A stretch of 64,000 nucleotides of DNA from Petunia secreta (lineage: Eukaryota > Streptophyta > Magnoliopsida > Solanales > Solanaceae), in NCBI GenBank assembly GCA_029990175.1, contig JARKIP010000035.1, positions 37,276,001 through 37,340,000 on the forward strand, in the 5' to 3' direction. Below are positions 54,206-64,000 of this stretch, piece after piece (position 1 is the first letter of the stretch; every line of letters begins with the position of its first letter). The translations under genes and the position numbers were made by a program. The notes under the pieces are model-generated. The model made no database searches. It worked only from the letters and a program-made list of their open reading frames with translations, and was not told the origin of the DNA.

Positions 54206-55643
54206 AAAAACTCCACCATTTACAAAGGAACCAAAAGCTTACTGAAACGACCTCGGTAAGTCGTTTCGGAAGTTAGGACTCCGATTGGCGCGCCAATAAT
54301 TTTAAAATATTTATAAGGTCCATTGAGACTTATCTGTAAAATTTGAGCTAAATCAAACCTCGTTTGGTAGGCATTGGAAGAAGGTTTCATTTTTTATTGT
54401 CAATAAATATTAAAAAGTGATTTTCAAGCTCGATTTTAGCGAATGAGCTCGGATTCGAAATCCGAAAGCGCCGTTAGGTTCGTATAATTATTTTTGACTT
54501 TTGTGAACTTTCGAAAATGAATTTCGATGTTGTTCGACTAGTTTCCGCTAAAATGCCGAAAGTTAAATAATTTGACTTTTTCTATTTAAATTCGCATCTT
54601 GAGTTTCAGGAGTCCAATTTGAGATCCGCCTTCGGGAGTATGTTACATATATTTTGTATAACTTGTATGCAAAAGTTGGGATTATTTCGAGTATCGTAGG
54701 GTTCCTTTTTAATTTTAACCGTAGCAGCAAATTTTAAAGGAAAAAAGAAAAAAAAAGAAATGACAAAACACAAAAAGACAAAAAAAAGAAAGAAAAGGCA
54801 AGGTGAGCAAGTGACATGGGCGGTGTTCCTTATCTAGTTTACAACTATGGAACAGAAATAAAACGAAACATGAGACACAGAGACGAATTGGAAACGGGAA
54901 ACCCGAAAAGCAACGGAAAAAAATGTCAGAAAATAAGAAAAGGGGCCGGAGAAAAGTAGAATTTTCACCCTGAAACATTCAGGTAATGATCCTAATATAT
55001 TATTTGAGTTTATTACATGTATTTGAATATGTTTTAATGGTAAAACTTGGAATATTATACATCGTTTTAATAAGTTCAATTAATAGTTTAAAGGGTCAAA
55101 TGGACCCTGATAATGAAATTGATTATATATTCGTACTCAGGGAGTTATGGGCAACTTATAAATGTAATTAATTTAGGGTTTGGTTATGTGACCATAAACC
55201 CCGTACATAGGCCTGGCCTGCGCATTGCGTATGCGAATAGGGTATCAGGTTCCTGCCTGAATTGCTCTAAGATGTGAGGAATGAAGCCTTTAGCCTAATT
55301 TGATATATTTTTCTGCTTATTGAATAGAGTGGGATCGTTTGGAAATGAATCCAAAGGACAAAGCGGTTATTGAGTGGCTGTACTAACTTTGGGAGAGGTA
55401 AGTATTTATATCCATTTCTTTGGAGGCACCTGGCCTCGTGGATTTTCTACCACGTGTTCCTTACGTGTGTAGCTGCCGATAGGCGTACTCATTACGCCTT
55501 AGCTTTGGATTTATATTCTATATTATATATTATGTCTTGTTATTGGTATTGCATTGAGAATCTGAGTATTGTACTTACAGCTGTCGATGAGAGTCCCGCG
55601 CTGGTGATGGGTTATTATTGCGTCATGTTGCATTCGTATGCAC
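54206..55643. other. Unassigned AT-rich old-locus DNA
   Basis: No gene recognised. An inverted repeat AAACGAC/GTCGTTT lies near 54244-54265. A long A-rich tract lies at 54730-54800. Nothing resembling a transposase, RNA gene or LTR pair was seen. Confidence 0.4.
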
Positions 55644-55928
55644 ATTGCATCATATTGAGGGTAGGAGGATTCCGCCCTCGGAGCAGGAGGATTCCGCTCC
55701 ATTGCATCATATTGAGGGTAGGAGGATTCCGCCCTCGGAGCAGAAGGATTCCGCTCCATTGCATCATATTGACGGTAGGAGGATTCCTCCCTCGGAGCAG
55801 GAGGATTCCACTCCATTGCATCATATTGAGGGTAGGAGGATTCCGCCCTCGGAGCAGGAGGATTCCGCTCCATTGCATCATATTGAGGGTAGGAGGATTC
55901 CGCCCTCGCAGTAGGAGGATTCCGCTCC
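55644..55928. repeat. 57-bp minisatellite, five copies
   Basis: Copies begin at 55644, 55701, 55758, 55815 and 55872, each starting ATTGCATCATATTGAGGG. Each unit contains two short inverted repeats (GAGGG/CCCTC and GGAGC/GCTCC) around AGGAGGATTCC. Because 57 is a multiple of three, several frames stay open with a 19-residue repeat; this is a by-product, not evidence of a gene. Confidence 0.93.
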
Positions 55929-56085
55929 ATCTATTTGGCACATGTGACACCATTGCATCATACTGCATTCATCCCATTTCATTGCACCGCGTGCTGACTA
56001 TTGTGTGATTATCGTGTTGTGTTTTATATATGCGGTATGTATACCGTATCTCAGTTTGCCTATATATTTCTAGCTCGTATCCCGT

Positions 56086-56214
56086 GTTGCACGTCGCGAC
56101 AATATAAATACATGGATCGGATCGGGTTGCACACCGCAACAGTATAAATATACGGATCTGGTTGCACGCCGCAACAGTATGAATATATGGATCGGGTTGC
56201 ACGCCGCAACAGGA
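56086..56214. repeat. 35-bp minisatellite, about 3.6 copies
   Basis: GTTGCACGCCGCAAC-type hairpins at 56086, 56126, 56161 and 56196; spacing 40, 35 and 35 bp, with TATAAATA/ATGGATCGG between. Confidence 0.85.
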
Positions 56215-56247
56215 TGTATTTCTGATTGTCGACATGTTCAGGATATC

Positions 56248-56637
56248 TGATGAGAATCAAACGCGGAAAAGGTAAAAGATAAGAACGAGACGTAACTCGA
56301 TCTCTAATCCCAAGTAGCAACGGAGAACTTGTTCCGTTACACCCCGAGAGAAGGACAAGAACACCTACGCTATGCAACTACCCTCGAGCTAACGCGAGCA
56401 CGCAAGTAGAATGGTCGGAGAGGAAAAGTATTCATCTAGATCCGCTAGAAGAACTACAAGTCCAAGATCAAAGGGTTTCATTCAATAACCAAGAGCCATG
56501 CTCATGTTCAATGTTTAACATTCATTCAATATCAAAAACTAAGTGTAAAATAAGCTAGGCTTGACTATTTATAGTGTTTCCCAAGCTTACACAATGACTT
56601 AAATACCCTTACTAATAAGGTTCATCAAATAAGCCAC
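56248..56637 (-). mobile_element. Element N: F-family LTR fragment
   Basis: Starts TGATGAGAATC and matches the end of the F LTR on the minus strand (GTAACGGAACAAGTTCTCCG region, TATAAATA at 56566-56573). Left flank ATATC (56243-56247) is the likely target duplication. Cut by L; the rest lies beyond the window. Confidence 0.82.
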
Positions 56638-57517
56638 TGATGTAGGAAATCAAACGCGGAAAGTAAAAGATAAAGAACGAGACGTAACTCGATCTCTAAT
56701 CCCAAGTAGCAACGGAGAACTTGTTCCGTTACACCCCGAGAGAAGGACAAGAACACCTACGCTATGCAACTACCCTCGAGCTAACGCGAGCACGCAAGTA
56801 GAATGGTCGGAGAGGAAGAGTATTCATCTAGATCCGCTAGAAGAACTACAAGTCCCAAAACAAAAGGTTTCATTCAATAATCAAGAGCCTTGCTCATGTT
56901 CAACATTCATTCATCATCAATAATAATCTAAGTGTAAAATAAGCTAGGCTTGGATATTTATAGTGTTTTCCCAAGCTTACACAAAGACGTAATTACCCTT
57001 ACTAATAAGGTTCATCAAATAAGCCACGCAGGGCAAAATAGTAAAAGAAACATAAGTTCAGCAGCTAGGTGGGGCGCCTGGGGCTGGGAGGGGCGCCTGG
57101 TTCATGCTGAAGCTAGGCTGGGCGCCTGGATCTAGGCGGGGCGCCTGGCTTGGCCTTCAGCTAGGCTGGGCGCCTGAAGCTAGGCGGGGCGCCTGGCTTG
57201 GCCTTCAGCTAGGCTGGGCGCCTAGCCAGGTGGGGCGCCTGGTGCTTTGCTGGGCCTTAGGCAGTGAGCTCCCTAGGCGGGGCGCCTGGGGTAGGCGTAG
57301 CTCTGCTGGGCTCTCTTCTTCCTTAGGCGTGAGGCCTAGTTTGAGCACCCGGAACGGCTTCCAATCGCTTCCTTCTTCAAGCCCCTTCCTCACCAAGTGT
57401 AAATGCGCTTCTTGGACATCCTTGGCTTGGCTCCGAGTGAATGGTCTCCTCGTGATGGATTGCCCGGCATCATCCTCCCCTTCTTGAGAAGATTTCGTCC
57501 TCGAAATCGAGGCATCA
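56638..57517 (-). mobile_element. Element L: H/F-type element, 3' LTR and pol end
   Basis: Minus-strand LTR 56638-57472 (835 bp, starting TGATGTAGG on the plus strand), then the reversed PPT (57473-57485) and the ISRTKSSQEG pol end, interrupted by M. GGGGCGCC-type palindrome array 57063-57296; TATAAATA (minus) 56955-56962. The LTR encodes a PFTRSQAK tail, so L is autonomous-type. Its LTR end matches H (GATTTCCTACA), making L-type elements candidate partners of H. Left flank GCCAC (56633-56637). Confidence 0.83.
57205..57517 (-). CDS. Element L pol C-terminus (truncated by M)
   Basis: Minus strand: DASISRTKSSQEGEDD, then RRPFTRSQAKDVQ within the LTR, ending around 57205. Only the last part of integrase is visible; M replaces what follows upstream. 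Confidence 0.75.
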
Positions 57518-58354
57518 TGATAAGATCCAAATTGGAGCCAAAGCGCCAACCATCAAGAGCCAAGCGTGAGAGCACAAAGGATCCAAGACAAAGGCACCAG
57601 AGGAGGGTTCGAGAGTGATTTGGAGTCATGGACTTGAGCGCCAATGGAGGAGGACCGGCTACGGACCAAGGAGGAACACTTAGAGTCCATTTTGAGCCGT
57701 TTCCAAGCCTCCCAGGAAGGGGGCGGACCGCCCATTGGACTAGGCGGACCGCCTAGTGACTTGCACCCTCTCTGGACTTTGGGCCGCCTGAAATAGGGGC
57801 AGACCGCCTACTTTTCATGGTGGGGCGCCTACTTTGGGCGCCTACTCTGCAGGTGGGGCGCCTACTCAGCTAGGTGGGGCGCCTACTCTGCTAGGCGGGG
57901 CGCCTGTTTTGCCTTGTTTTGGACGGGATTTTGACGAGTAATCCCTATTTTGGCCCTACGAGGCTTGTATTGATTTTATATCATTAAGGGCTATTTAGAC
58001 ATATCATTTAGAAGTGTGGTGAACCTATAAATACCACACTTAGTCATTTATTTCATTAAGCTTGTTTAGAATTGAAGAATAGACTTAGTAAGAGAGGCAA
58101 GGCCTTCTTCTTTGTAGAAGCTTGAAGCTTCGGATTATCTCTTTGCTTGGAGCCTATGGAGATCCGTCACTAGTACGGAATCCTTGTATGGTTCAAGTTT
58201 CCCTTCCTCTCTCGGATAATCAATTCATGGTTTGAATCGTTTATCCATTCTCTTTCTTCTATTTCTATTCTCCCCAATCCCTTACTTTCTTGTTATCTTG
58301 TGATTGTTGCTTCCGCATTCTTGTTACTTGCTTCCGCGTATTTGGGTCTTATCA
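57518..58354 (+). repeat. Element M 5' LTR
   Basis: 837 bp, TGATAAGATCC...GGGTCTTATCA. Palindromes 57718-57904; TATAAATA 58026-58033. Differs from the 790-bp G LTR mainly at the start and in the array. Confidence 0.88.
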
Positions 58355-58357
58355 GTT

Positions 58358-58369
58358 TGGTATCAGAGC
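58358..58369 (+). other. Element M primer binding site (tRNA-iMet)
   Basis: TGGTATCAGAGC, three bases after the LTR. Confidence 0.92.
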
Positions 58370-59351
58370 AAGGCTCGGGTTTCGTTCTTACGAATCCACG
58401 ATCCTTGTTCATCTTATCTTTACTTTATTGTTATTGTGTTTATGTTCTTGAGAAAAGAAGAAAAACAAAAAAATTGAAAAAAAAGTGAAAATTACAAAAA
58501 AATTCATATTGTGGATTGGATTTGATGATTCCTTTGGTGTTTGATATTGGGAATTGATCTATGATGATTACCCATTGATTTGGTACCCTTGTTACATGAT
58601 TTGGTGTTGAAAATCACATGTTAGAAAAATCAAAACCCCAAGATTGAAAAACCCTAGAATTTGATTGAACTTTCTTGATTTGGATTCGTTATGGATTGGG
58701 TGTTGTTATAAATCATTGGGGATTGATTAGAGTAGTTGAAAACACCATTGGGTACCTTCGGATTGGGAAAAAACACCTTGGAACATCGAAATTTGGTTGC
58801 AAAAGGGCCAAAAACCCGTTTTCGGACCGTGCTGAGAAGCCCAGTAGGCGGACCGCCTACTCCAAAGAGGTGGACCGCCTCTTTTTATGCTACTCTCTGG
58901 ATTTTGAGTAGGCGGGGCGCCCCTTTTACAGAGGCGGACCGCCCACTCCTGGGGAGGCTCTGTTTGGCTTCGTTTTGGTTGTTTTTGTGATCCGTTTGCT
59001 TCCGTACCTCTTGGTTAGTGTTTCTAAGGTATTAGTCCTACTTTATTAACACTAATCTTTGATTCCTTAGGGTGTTGTGTGTCTTGGAGTATTCACTTAA
59101 AGTCGTAGATCTTGCTTGCTTCAAGTGCGCACTAAATTAGCTTCCGTACATCGAGTCACCTAAATTCCATTCCGGACCTTTACTTGGATCTACTAGTTGA
59201 TTGATCTTACCATTGTGGTTCCTAAAAGAGATAAAGGCATCTTTGGGGTGGGGGTTTGGGAGTGTGCACCCTAAAAGAGTGTTGAGAGCCACCACCAAAG
59301 GAAAGGGAGAGCAAGTGAGGTTGTTTATACTAACCTTTGCACTTTCTTAAC
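58370..59351 (+). other. Element M leader with palindrome array
   Basis: Close copy of the G leader, with AGGCGGACCGCC-type motifs at 58845-58950 and TCTTTTGCAG|GT at the ORF start. No credible gene. Confidence 0.75.
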
Positions 59352-59566
59352 ATGTCTTTTGCAGGTACAAGGAGCCATAAGGGAGGTTTGAAGGGAAGTA
59401 GGAGTGGTGAGAAAGGTGTAAGTGAGAGGGAGTTAGTTGAAGCCTACCTTCCGAGCCTCTTGGCTCAAATAGAGGCAATGGACACTAGGGTCCAACACTT
59501 GGAGGATGAGATGAAAGAGAATGAGGCCGAGGGAAGAGATGGTATGAGTCGCACTATGGGTTATGG
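59352..59566 (+). CDS. Element M ORF, N-terminal fragment
   Basis: From MSFAGTRSHKGG through the coiled-coil segment (IEAMDTRVQHLEDEMKE) to MGYG, where K is inserted. Matches the start of the G ORF. Confidence 0.82.
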
Positions 59567-60298
59567 TGCAATGCAATTCCCGAAGGGAAGCTTAGCACAA
59601 ACGCGGAACAAGAACAATTAAAGAGAAGATAAAAGCAAGACAAAACTTGCTTCTTTCGAAAGAACAGAGGGGAACCTGTCCCAAAGCTCAATCAAAAGGG
59701 AGACAAGAATCACCCTAACTATGCAACAATCCTCAAGAGAACATTGCCCCTTGCAAACTGAATGATCAAGAGGAATGTTCAATCGGACTAACCGAAAGCC
59801 ACAAGTCCTTAAAAGCCCTCACCGGGGTTTTGCTCACGACGGAGACAAGAAGAAATGTGCTCGGCACTTTCATTCAATTTCAATATCCAAAAACAACTAA
59901 CTTCTACAGTGTAAGGGAATAAGGTTTATATAGGGACTACTAAGGGTAAACTAGTAAAAGGTCACAAGCGACCAATAGAAATAAGCCACGCAGGGCTGAA
60001 CTCAAATGTGTTCGGCAGGCTTTGACTTCGGTTCTCGATTGTCTGCTCGAACACACACTTGTTGCCTTCGGACGCTCAATTGTCTTCGAGCTCATTGTCC
60101 TCGTTCACTTTGCCTTCGGGCTCAAATCTGAAGATAATGCCTTCGATTCTTGAGCTCGGCCACTCAGCTTCGGAGCAATTGTTTTCCTTCGGCCAGGCTA
60201 AGTGAACGTGCACATCGTGCAGCAACTTGGCTTGGCTTCTTGTCATCGGTCTCATCGGTGGATCGATCACTTGATCAGCACGTGATCGGGCTGCATCA
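59567..60298 (-). repeat. Element K 3' LTR
   Basis: 732 bp with TGCAATGC...CTGCATCA ends on the plus strand. Minus-strand TATATA at about 59926-59932. Repeated CTTCGG words at 60005-60190. Reversed PPT TCCTTCCCTTCTT at 60299-60311. Confidence 0.87.
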
Positions 60299-63200
60299 TC
60301 CTTCCCTTCTTGAGAAGGTTTCGTCCTCGAAATCAAGCCTTCCTCGTCCTCCGAAGTTGGACCTACAACACAAGGAACTAAGTCAGCAACATTAAAGGTG
60401 TTGGACACGTTATACTCACCAGGGAGGTCGATCACGTAGGCATTGTTGTTGATCTTGGTCAACACTTGAAATGGACCATCCCCTCGAGGAGCCAACTTTC
60501 CTTTCCTTTGGTTCGGGAAGCGTTCCTTTCGGAAGTGAACCCAAACCCAATCTCCCTTCTTTAATTCCAACTTTTTACGCCCCTTGTTTTTCTTTAAGGC
60601 AACCTTTGCATAGGCCTCCTCGAGGTTCTTCTTCACCTTTGCATGCAATTCGATCAAGGCAGCTGCTCGTCGAGTACCTTCAAAATCAAGAACAGAATCT
60701 CGAGGCAATGGGGTTAAATCAAGTGGAATTAAAGGATTAAAGCCATACACACATTCAAACGGGGTCATGTTGAACATTCTATGCACCGTTCGATTGTATG
60801 CAAACTCCATCATGGGCAAACGATCAGCCCAGTTTCCAACCTTCCCTTTGGTCATTGCCCGAAGCAACGATCCCAAGGTTCGGTTAACTACCTCGGTCTG
60901 TCCATCAGTCTGAGGATGGTGAGACGTCGAGAATAGTAGCTTGGTGCCGAGGGCACCCCACAAACACTTCCAAAAATGACTCAAGAACTTCGAGTCTCGA
61001 TCACTCACAATAGTACGAGGTACACCATGCAATTTTAACACGTTAGAAACAAACAATGTAGCTACATGCTGTGCATCATCACACTTTTTGCAAGGAATAA
61101 AGTGAGCCATTTTTGAAAAACGGTCAACCACAACGAAGATGCTATCATGTCCTCCCCCCGACCTCGGTAACCCCAAGACAAAGTCCATGGATATATCAAC
61201 CCAAGGTCGATCAGGCACAGGCAACGGGGTGTACAAACCATGAGGGTTGGACTTCGATTTTGCTTTCTTGCAAACGAGACAAGCGTTGCAAAGCTTTTCC
61301 ACATCTCGTCGCATTTTGGGCCAATGGAACTGCTCGGTCAAGATACCAAGAGTTTTGTCGACACCGAAGTGCCCCATCAGTCCACCGGAGTGAGCTTCCC
61401 GAACAAGGAGCTCTCTCCACGATGACACTGGCACACAAACCCTCCCATTCTTGAAGAGGTAGCCATCGTGCCACTGATACTTCTCAACCCTTCGGCCACT
61501 CAAGATTGCGTCACGAACGCATTTCAGCTTGGGATCGTCATCGTACATTAGCTTGATGCTTTCGAATCCCATGAGCCTCGAGGCGAGAGTGGTCGCTAAG
61601 GCAAATTTCCTTGATAGCGCATCGGCCACAACATTATCTTTTCCCTTTTTGTAATGAATTACATAGGGAAAACTTTCAATGAATTCAACCCACTTGGCAT
61701 GTCTTCGATTTAATTTCTCCTGACCTCGGAGATGTTTCAAAGACTCATGATCACTTTTGATCACAAACTCTCGAGGCCACAAATAATGCTGCCAATGGGC
61801 GAGTGCTCGAACGAGGGCATACAACTCTTTGTCATACGTAGAGTAATTCAAAGTTGCACCCTTAAGCTTTTCGCTAAAGTAAGCGATCGGCTTCGAGTCT
61901 TGCATCAGCACTCCTCCGATCCCAACTCCAGACGCATCACACTCGACTTCGAATGCTTTGCCGAAATTAGGGAGTTGCAACAACGGGGCAGAACAAAGCC
62001 TCCGCTTCAACTCTTGGAAAGCCCTCTCTTGGGACTCTCCCCACACAAATGGATTGTCTTTCTTCACCAGCTCGGTTAAAGGAGCTACTATGGTGCTAAA
62101 GTCACGAACAAACCTTCGGTAAAAGCTAGCTAAGCCATGGAAGCTACGAACTTGTGATACCGAGGTTGGAGTTGGCCAATCTTTGATGGCTTCGACTTTT
62201 GATTCGTCGACTTCGACACCATTAACACTGACAACAAATCCAAGAAAGACTACACGATCGACACCAAAGGCGCATTTCTTGAAGTTGGCATACAACTTCT
62301 CTTCTCGAAGCTTTTCAAGTACTTGCCTTAGGTGGTCGACATGTTCATCCACGGTTCTGCTATAAACAAGTATGTCATCGAAATAAACGACAACAAACTT
62401 ATTTATGAACGGTTTGAGCACATGGTTCATCAGTCGCATGAATGTGCTCGGTGCATTGGATAAGCCAAAAGGCATCACCAACCATTCATAGAGACCGAAT
62501 TTGGTCTTGAATGCGGTTTTCCACTCGTCCCCGGTTTTCATTCGGATCTGATGGTAACCGGACCTGAGGTCTATCTTCGAAAAGCATGAAGAACCACTTA
62601 ACTCATCTAGCATGTCATCTAATCGAGGGATAGGATGACGATACTTTACCGTTATTTTGTTGACTGCTCGACAGTCAACACACATTCGCCATGTTCCATC
62701 CTTCTTCGGGACAAGGATAACAGGAACGGCGCAAGGACTCAAGCTCTCTCGAACGAGGCCCTTGTTCAGCAATTCATCAACCTGCCGTTGGAGCTCTTTG
62801 GTGTCTTCGGGATTACACCGGTATGCAGGTTTGTTAGGGATTTGAGACCCTGGTACGAAGTCAATTTGGTGCTCGATTCCTCTCAATGGAGGTAATCCAC
62901 CTGGCATTTCCTCGGGAAACATGTCCTCGAAGTCCTGCAAAACTTTTTGAACAAACAAAGGCAAAGGGTTATCATTAGAAAATTCATCATTAGAGTTTAG
63001 AAAGATACCCTTGTGCACGAGGCAAATCATCATCTGACCGTGGTCGTTGCCTCGTAAGATCTCACCGGGTTGCATGATTGCACAAATTCCTTTCTCTTCG
63101 GTCGGTGAGTTTGTTTCTTCGGGCCCCAATTTTGCTCCCATCGGAAGCTTAGCTTTGGCCGCTTCTTTCAACTCTTTCATTCGTTTATAGTCCTCGGAGA

Positions 63201-64000
63201 CTTGTTTCGGAGACAATGGTTTGAGGATGAAACTCTTCCCATCAAGCTTTACGGTGTAAGTGTTGGATCTGCCATTGTGAACAGCTGTTCGGTCATATTG
63301 CCATGGTCGACCCAAGAGCAAATGACAAGCTTGCATCGGCACCACATCGAATACCATTTCATCTTGATACTCGCCGATTCTAAACTTGATCCACACTTGT
63401 TTGACAACCCTCAATTCTCCACACTCATTCAGCCATTGTAATTTGTAAGGGTGGGGATGCTTCATCGTAGGTAGTCCCATTTGTGAAACCAAAGTTTGGC
63501 TCACCACATTTGCACAGCTACCAGAGTCAATGATCATCGAACACACCTTTCCCCTCACTCGACATCGGGCATGAAAGAGGTTTTCTCTTTGGTTGTCCTC
63601 TTCTTCAAGAGTCATGCAGCTCAAATTCCTTCGAACCACAAGAAACATTTCCGGATGATCAGCTTCGGCAGCCTCATGATCATCATCACCTTCAGCTCGA
63701 TCAGTCTCCTCGATAATTTCCTCCTCGGTGTCACTCGCTTGCTCATGGACGGTTCCATCTTCGAACAGAAGCATAACCTTGCGAGTTGGACACTCTTTTG
63801 CCATGTGACCATAACCTTTGCATTTGTGACACTGAATATTTGAAGCACTAGGAGAGTTGAGTTGAACTTTACCTCCCACTTCTCTTTGTTGGTTAACGGT
63901 CATACCTCTTTCGAAGGGTCTCTTCGAATCTCGAACAGCGTTAGCACTTGTTTGGTTTGGACTCTTCCATTCTTTACCTCGGTTCAAAGGAGTAGAAGTA
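60076..64000 (-). CDS. Element K gag-pol polyprotein (open at window end)
   Basis: Minus-strand frame open across the window edge, with about 1,308 codons visible. Zinc knuckle CHKCKGYGHMAKEC (about 63830-63790), acidic linker, retropepsin IDSGSCANVVSQ (DSG near 63525), RT with YFDD (62382-62371), RNase H (VECDASG, ADALSRKF), integrase zinc finger (HSGGLMGHFG, CNACLVC), D-D-E core (SMDF, VSDRD, TEVVNR), PRGDGPFQVL, then ISRTKPSQEG at the PPT and a PMTRSQAK tail inside the LTR. The last 223 bp overlap the LTR. More divergent from C to I than they are from one another. The gag core lies beyond the window. Confidence 0.92.
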   Translation of the reverse strand, partial: TSTPLNRGKEWKSPNQTSANAVRDSKRPFERGMTVNQQREVGGKVQLNSPSASNIQCHKCKGYGHMAKECPTRKVMLLFEDGTVHEQASDTEEEIIEETDRAEGDDDHEAAEADHPEMFLVVRRNLSCMTLEEEDNQRENLFHARCRVRGKVCSMIIDSGSCANVVSQTLVSQMGLPTMKHPHPYKLQWLNECGELRVVKQVWIKFRIGEYQDEMVFDVVPMQACHLLLGRPWQYDRTAVHNGRSNTYTVKLDGKSFILKPLSPKQVSEDYKRMKELKEAAKAKLPMGAKLGPEETNSPTEEKGICAIMQPGEILRGNDHGQMMICLVHKGIFLNSNDEFSNDNPLPLFVQKVLQDFEDMFPEEMPGGLPPLRGIEHQIDFVPGSQIPNKPAYRCNPEDTKELQRQVDELLNKGLVRESLSPCAVPVILVPKKDGTWRMCVDCRAVNKITVKYRHPIPRLDDMLDELSGSSCFSKIDLRSGYHQIRMKTGDEWKTAFKTKFGLYEWLVMPFGLSNAPSTFMRLMNHVLKPFINKFVVVYFDDILVYSRTVDEHVDHLRQVLEKLREEKLYANFKKCAFGVDRVVFLGFVVSVNGVEVDESKVEAIKDWPTPTSVSQVRSFHGLASFYRRFVRDFSTIVAPLTELVKKDNPFVWGESQERAFQELKRRLCSAPLLQLPNFGKAFEVECDASGVGIGGVLMQDSKPIAYFSEKLKGATLNYSTYDKELYALVRALAHWQHYLWPREFVIKSDHESLKHLRGQEKLNRRHAKWVEFIESFPYVIHYKKGKDNVVADALSRKFALATTLASRLMGFESIKLMYDDDPKLKCVRDAILSGRRVEKYQWHDGYLFKNGRVCVPVSSWRELLVREAHSGGLMGHFGVDKTLGILTEQFHWPKMRRDVEKLCNACLVCKKAKSKSNPHGLYTPLPVPDRPWVDISMDFVLGLPRSGGGHDSIFVVVDRFSKMAHFIPCKKCDDAQHVATLFVSNVLKLHGVPRTIVSDRDSKFLSHFWKCLWGALGTKLLFSTSHHPQTDGQTEVVNRTLGSLLRAMTKGKVGNWADRLPMMEFAYNRTVHRMFNMTPFECVYGFNPLIPLDLTPLPRDSVLDFEGTRRAAALIELHAKVKKNLEEAYAKVALKKNKGRKKLELKKGDWVWVHFRKERFPNQRKGKLAPRGDGPFQVLTKINNNAYVIDLPGEYNVSNTFNVADLVPCVVGPTSEDEEGLISRTKPSQEGKDDAARSRADQVIDPPMRPMTRSQAKLLHDVHVHLAWPKENNCSEAEWPSSRIEGIIFRFEPEGKVNEDNELEDN

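Larger units (their letters stand above)
57518..59566 (+). mobile_element. Element M: G-family non-autonomous element, 5' part
   Basis: 5' LTR, primer site, leader and the first 72 codons of the ORF, then cut by K. Leader and ORF start are nearly identical to G. Left flank CATCA (57513-57517) is the likely target duplication, in the pol end of L. Confidence 0.87.
59567..64000 (-). mobile_element. Element K: autonomous-type gag-pol retrotransposon, 3' part
   Basis: Minus-strand element: 3' LTR and most of gag-pol, running off the window. Inserted in the M ORF after TATGG (59562-59566, likely target duplication). Its coding frame has no stop in the window, so K is the best candidate here for an intact helper. 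Its LTR differs from the rest: TTCGG-rich instead of palindrome arrays. Confidence 0.9.

Noticed and set aside
54206..54260. Terminal inverted repeat of a CACTA element at the end of the old-locus repeats
   Set aside because: No CACTA terminus or matching inverted end was found near 54205-54260 or at 13539.
55370..56008. A 212-codon ORF over the 57-bp minisatellite
   Set aside because: The period is a multiple of three, so several frames on both strands stay open; no start context or domain supports it.

Overview
This is a flowering-plant nuclear window, almost certainly repeat-rich heterochromatin. About nine tenths of it is nested Ty3/gypsy LTR retrotransposons. The rest is the broken remains of one older locus, a Ulp1-like (C48) cysteine-protease gene with a DUF1985-like N-terminal region. 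I see no intact host gene. All LTRs with visible primer sites use the initiator-tRNA-Met site TGGTATCAGAGC. The integrases have no recognisable chromodomain, and the pol frame runs through the polypurine tract into the 3' LTR. The integrase style and this overlap fit the CRM (centromeric) chromovirus lineage, so a (peri)centromeric origin is a reasonable inference. The species cannot be fixed from the sequence.

Layout. Left stack, four deep: D (plus, 11588-13538) sits in the old locus; C (plus, 8407-11587) is in D; B (minus, 4952-8406 plus 1-24) is in C; A (plus, 25-4951) is in B. Old locus, first piece: 13539-17544, the protease end of the Ulp1-like gene on the minus strand. Middle stack: I (minus, 17545-35931), with G (plus, 18337-23431) in its left LTR, H (plus, 29911-35546) in its right LTR, and a 558-bp TRIM called J (35934-36491) at its right edge. 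Old locus, second piece: 36492-38365, DUF1985-like and coiled-coil parts. Next stack: E (minus, 38366-53740) containing F (plus, 41503-49225). Old locus, third piece: 53741-56247, subterminal-type repeats and two minisatellites. Right stack, four deep: N (minus, from 56248), L (minus, from 56638), M (plus, from 57518), K (minus, from 59567 to past the window end). Target duplications of 5 bp can be read for A (CTTAC), G (TGGCT), H (GCGGT), I (TTAGA), F (GTCAA) and E (ATAGA).

How the parts work together. Elements C, D, E, F, I, K and L are autonomous-type (gag, zinc knuckle, retropepsin, RT, RNase H, integrase, as far as each is visible). A, B, G, H and M are non-autonomous: where visible, RT, RNase H and integrase are absent, and A, G and H instead carry a roughly 450-residue acidic module of unknown function (landmarks CYDTPP, LEES, DDSSS, PPW, WLYHKS.FSHT). 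B enters the same module at the window edge, and M is a truncated close relative of G. The module sits in at least three different LTR backgrounds: C-type in A, F-type in H, and a separate type in B, G and M. This suggests it has been passed between families by recombination. Autonomous elements keep a PFTRSQAK-type tail encoded inside the LTR; the non-autonomous ones have lost it while keeping the PPT and a short hairpin just upstream. Most LTRs, and again the leader downstream of the primer site, carry arrays of GC-rich palindromes whose core is family-specific (GCGATCGCG, AGGCGGTCCGCCT or AGGCGCCCCGCCT).
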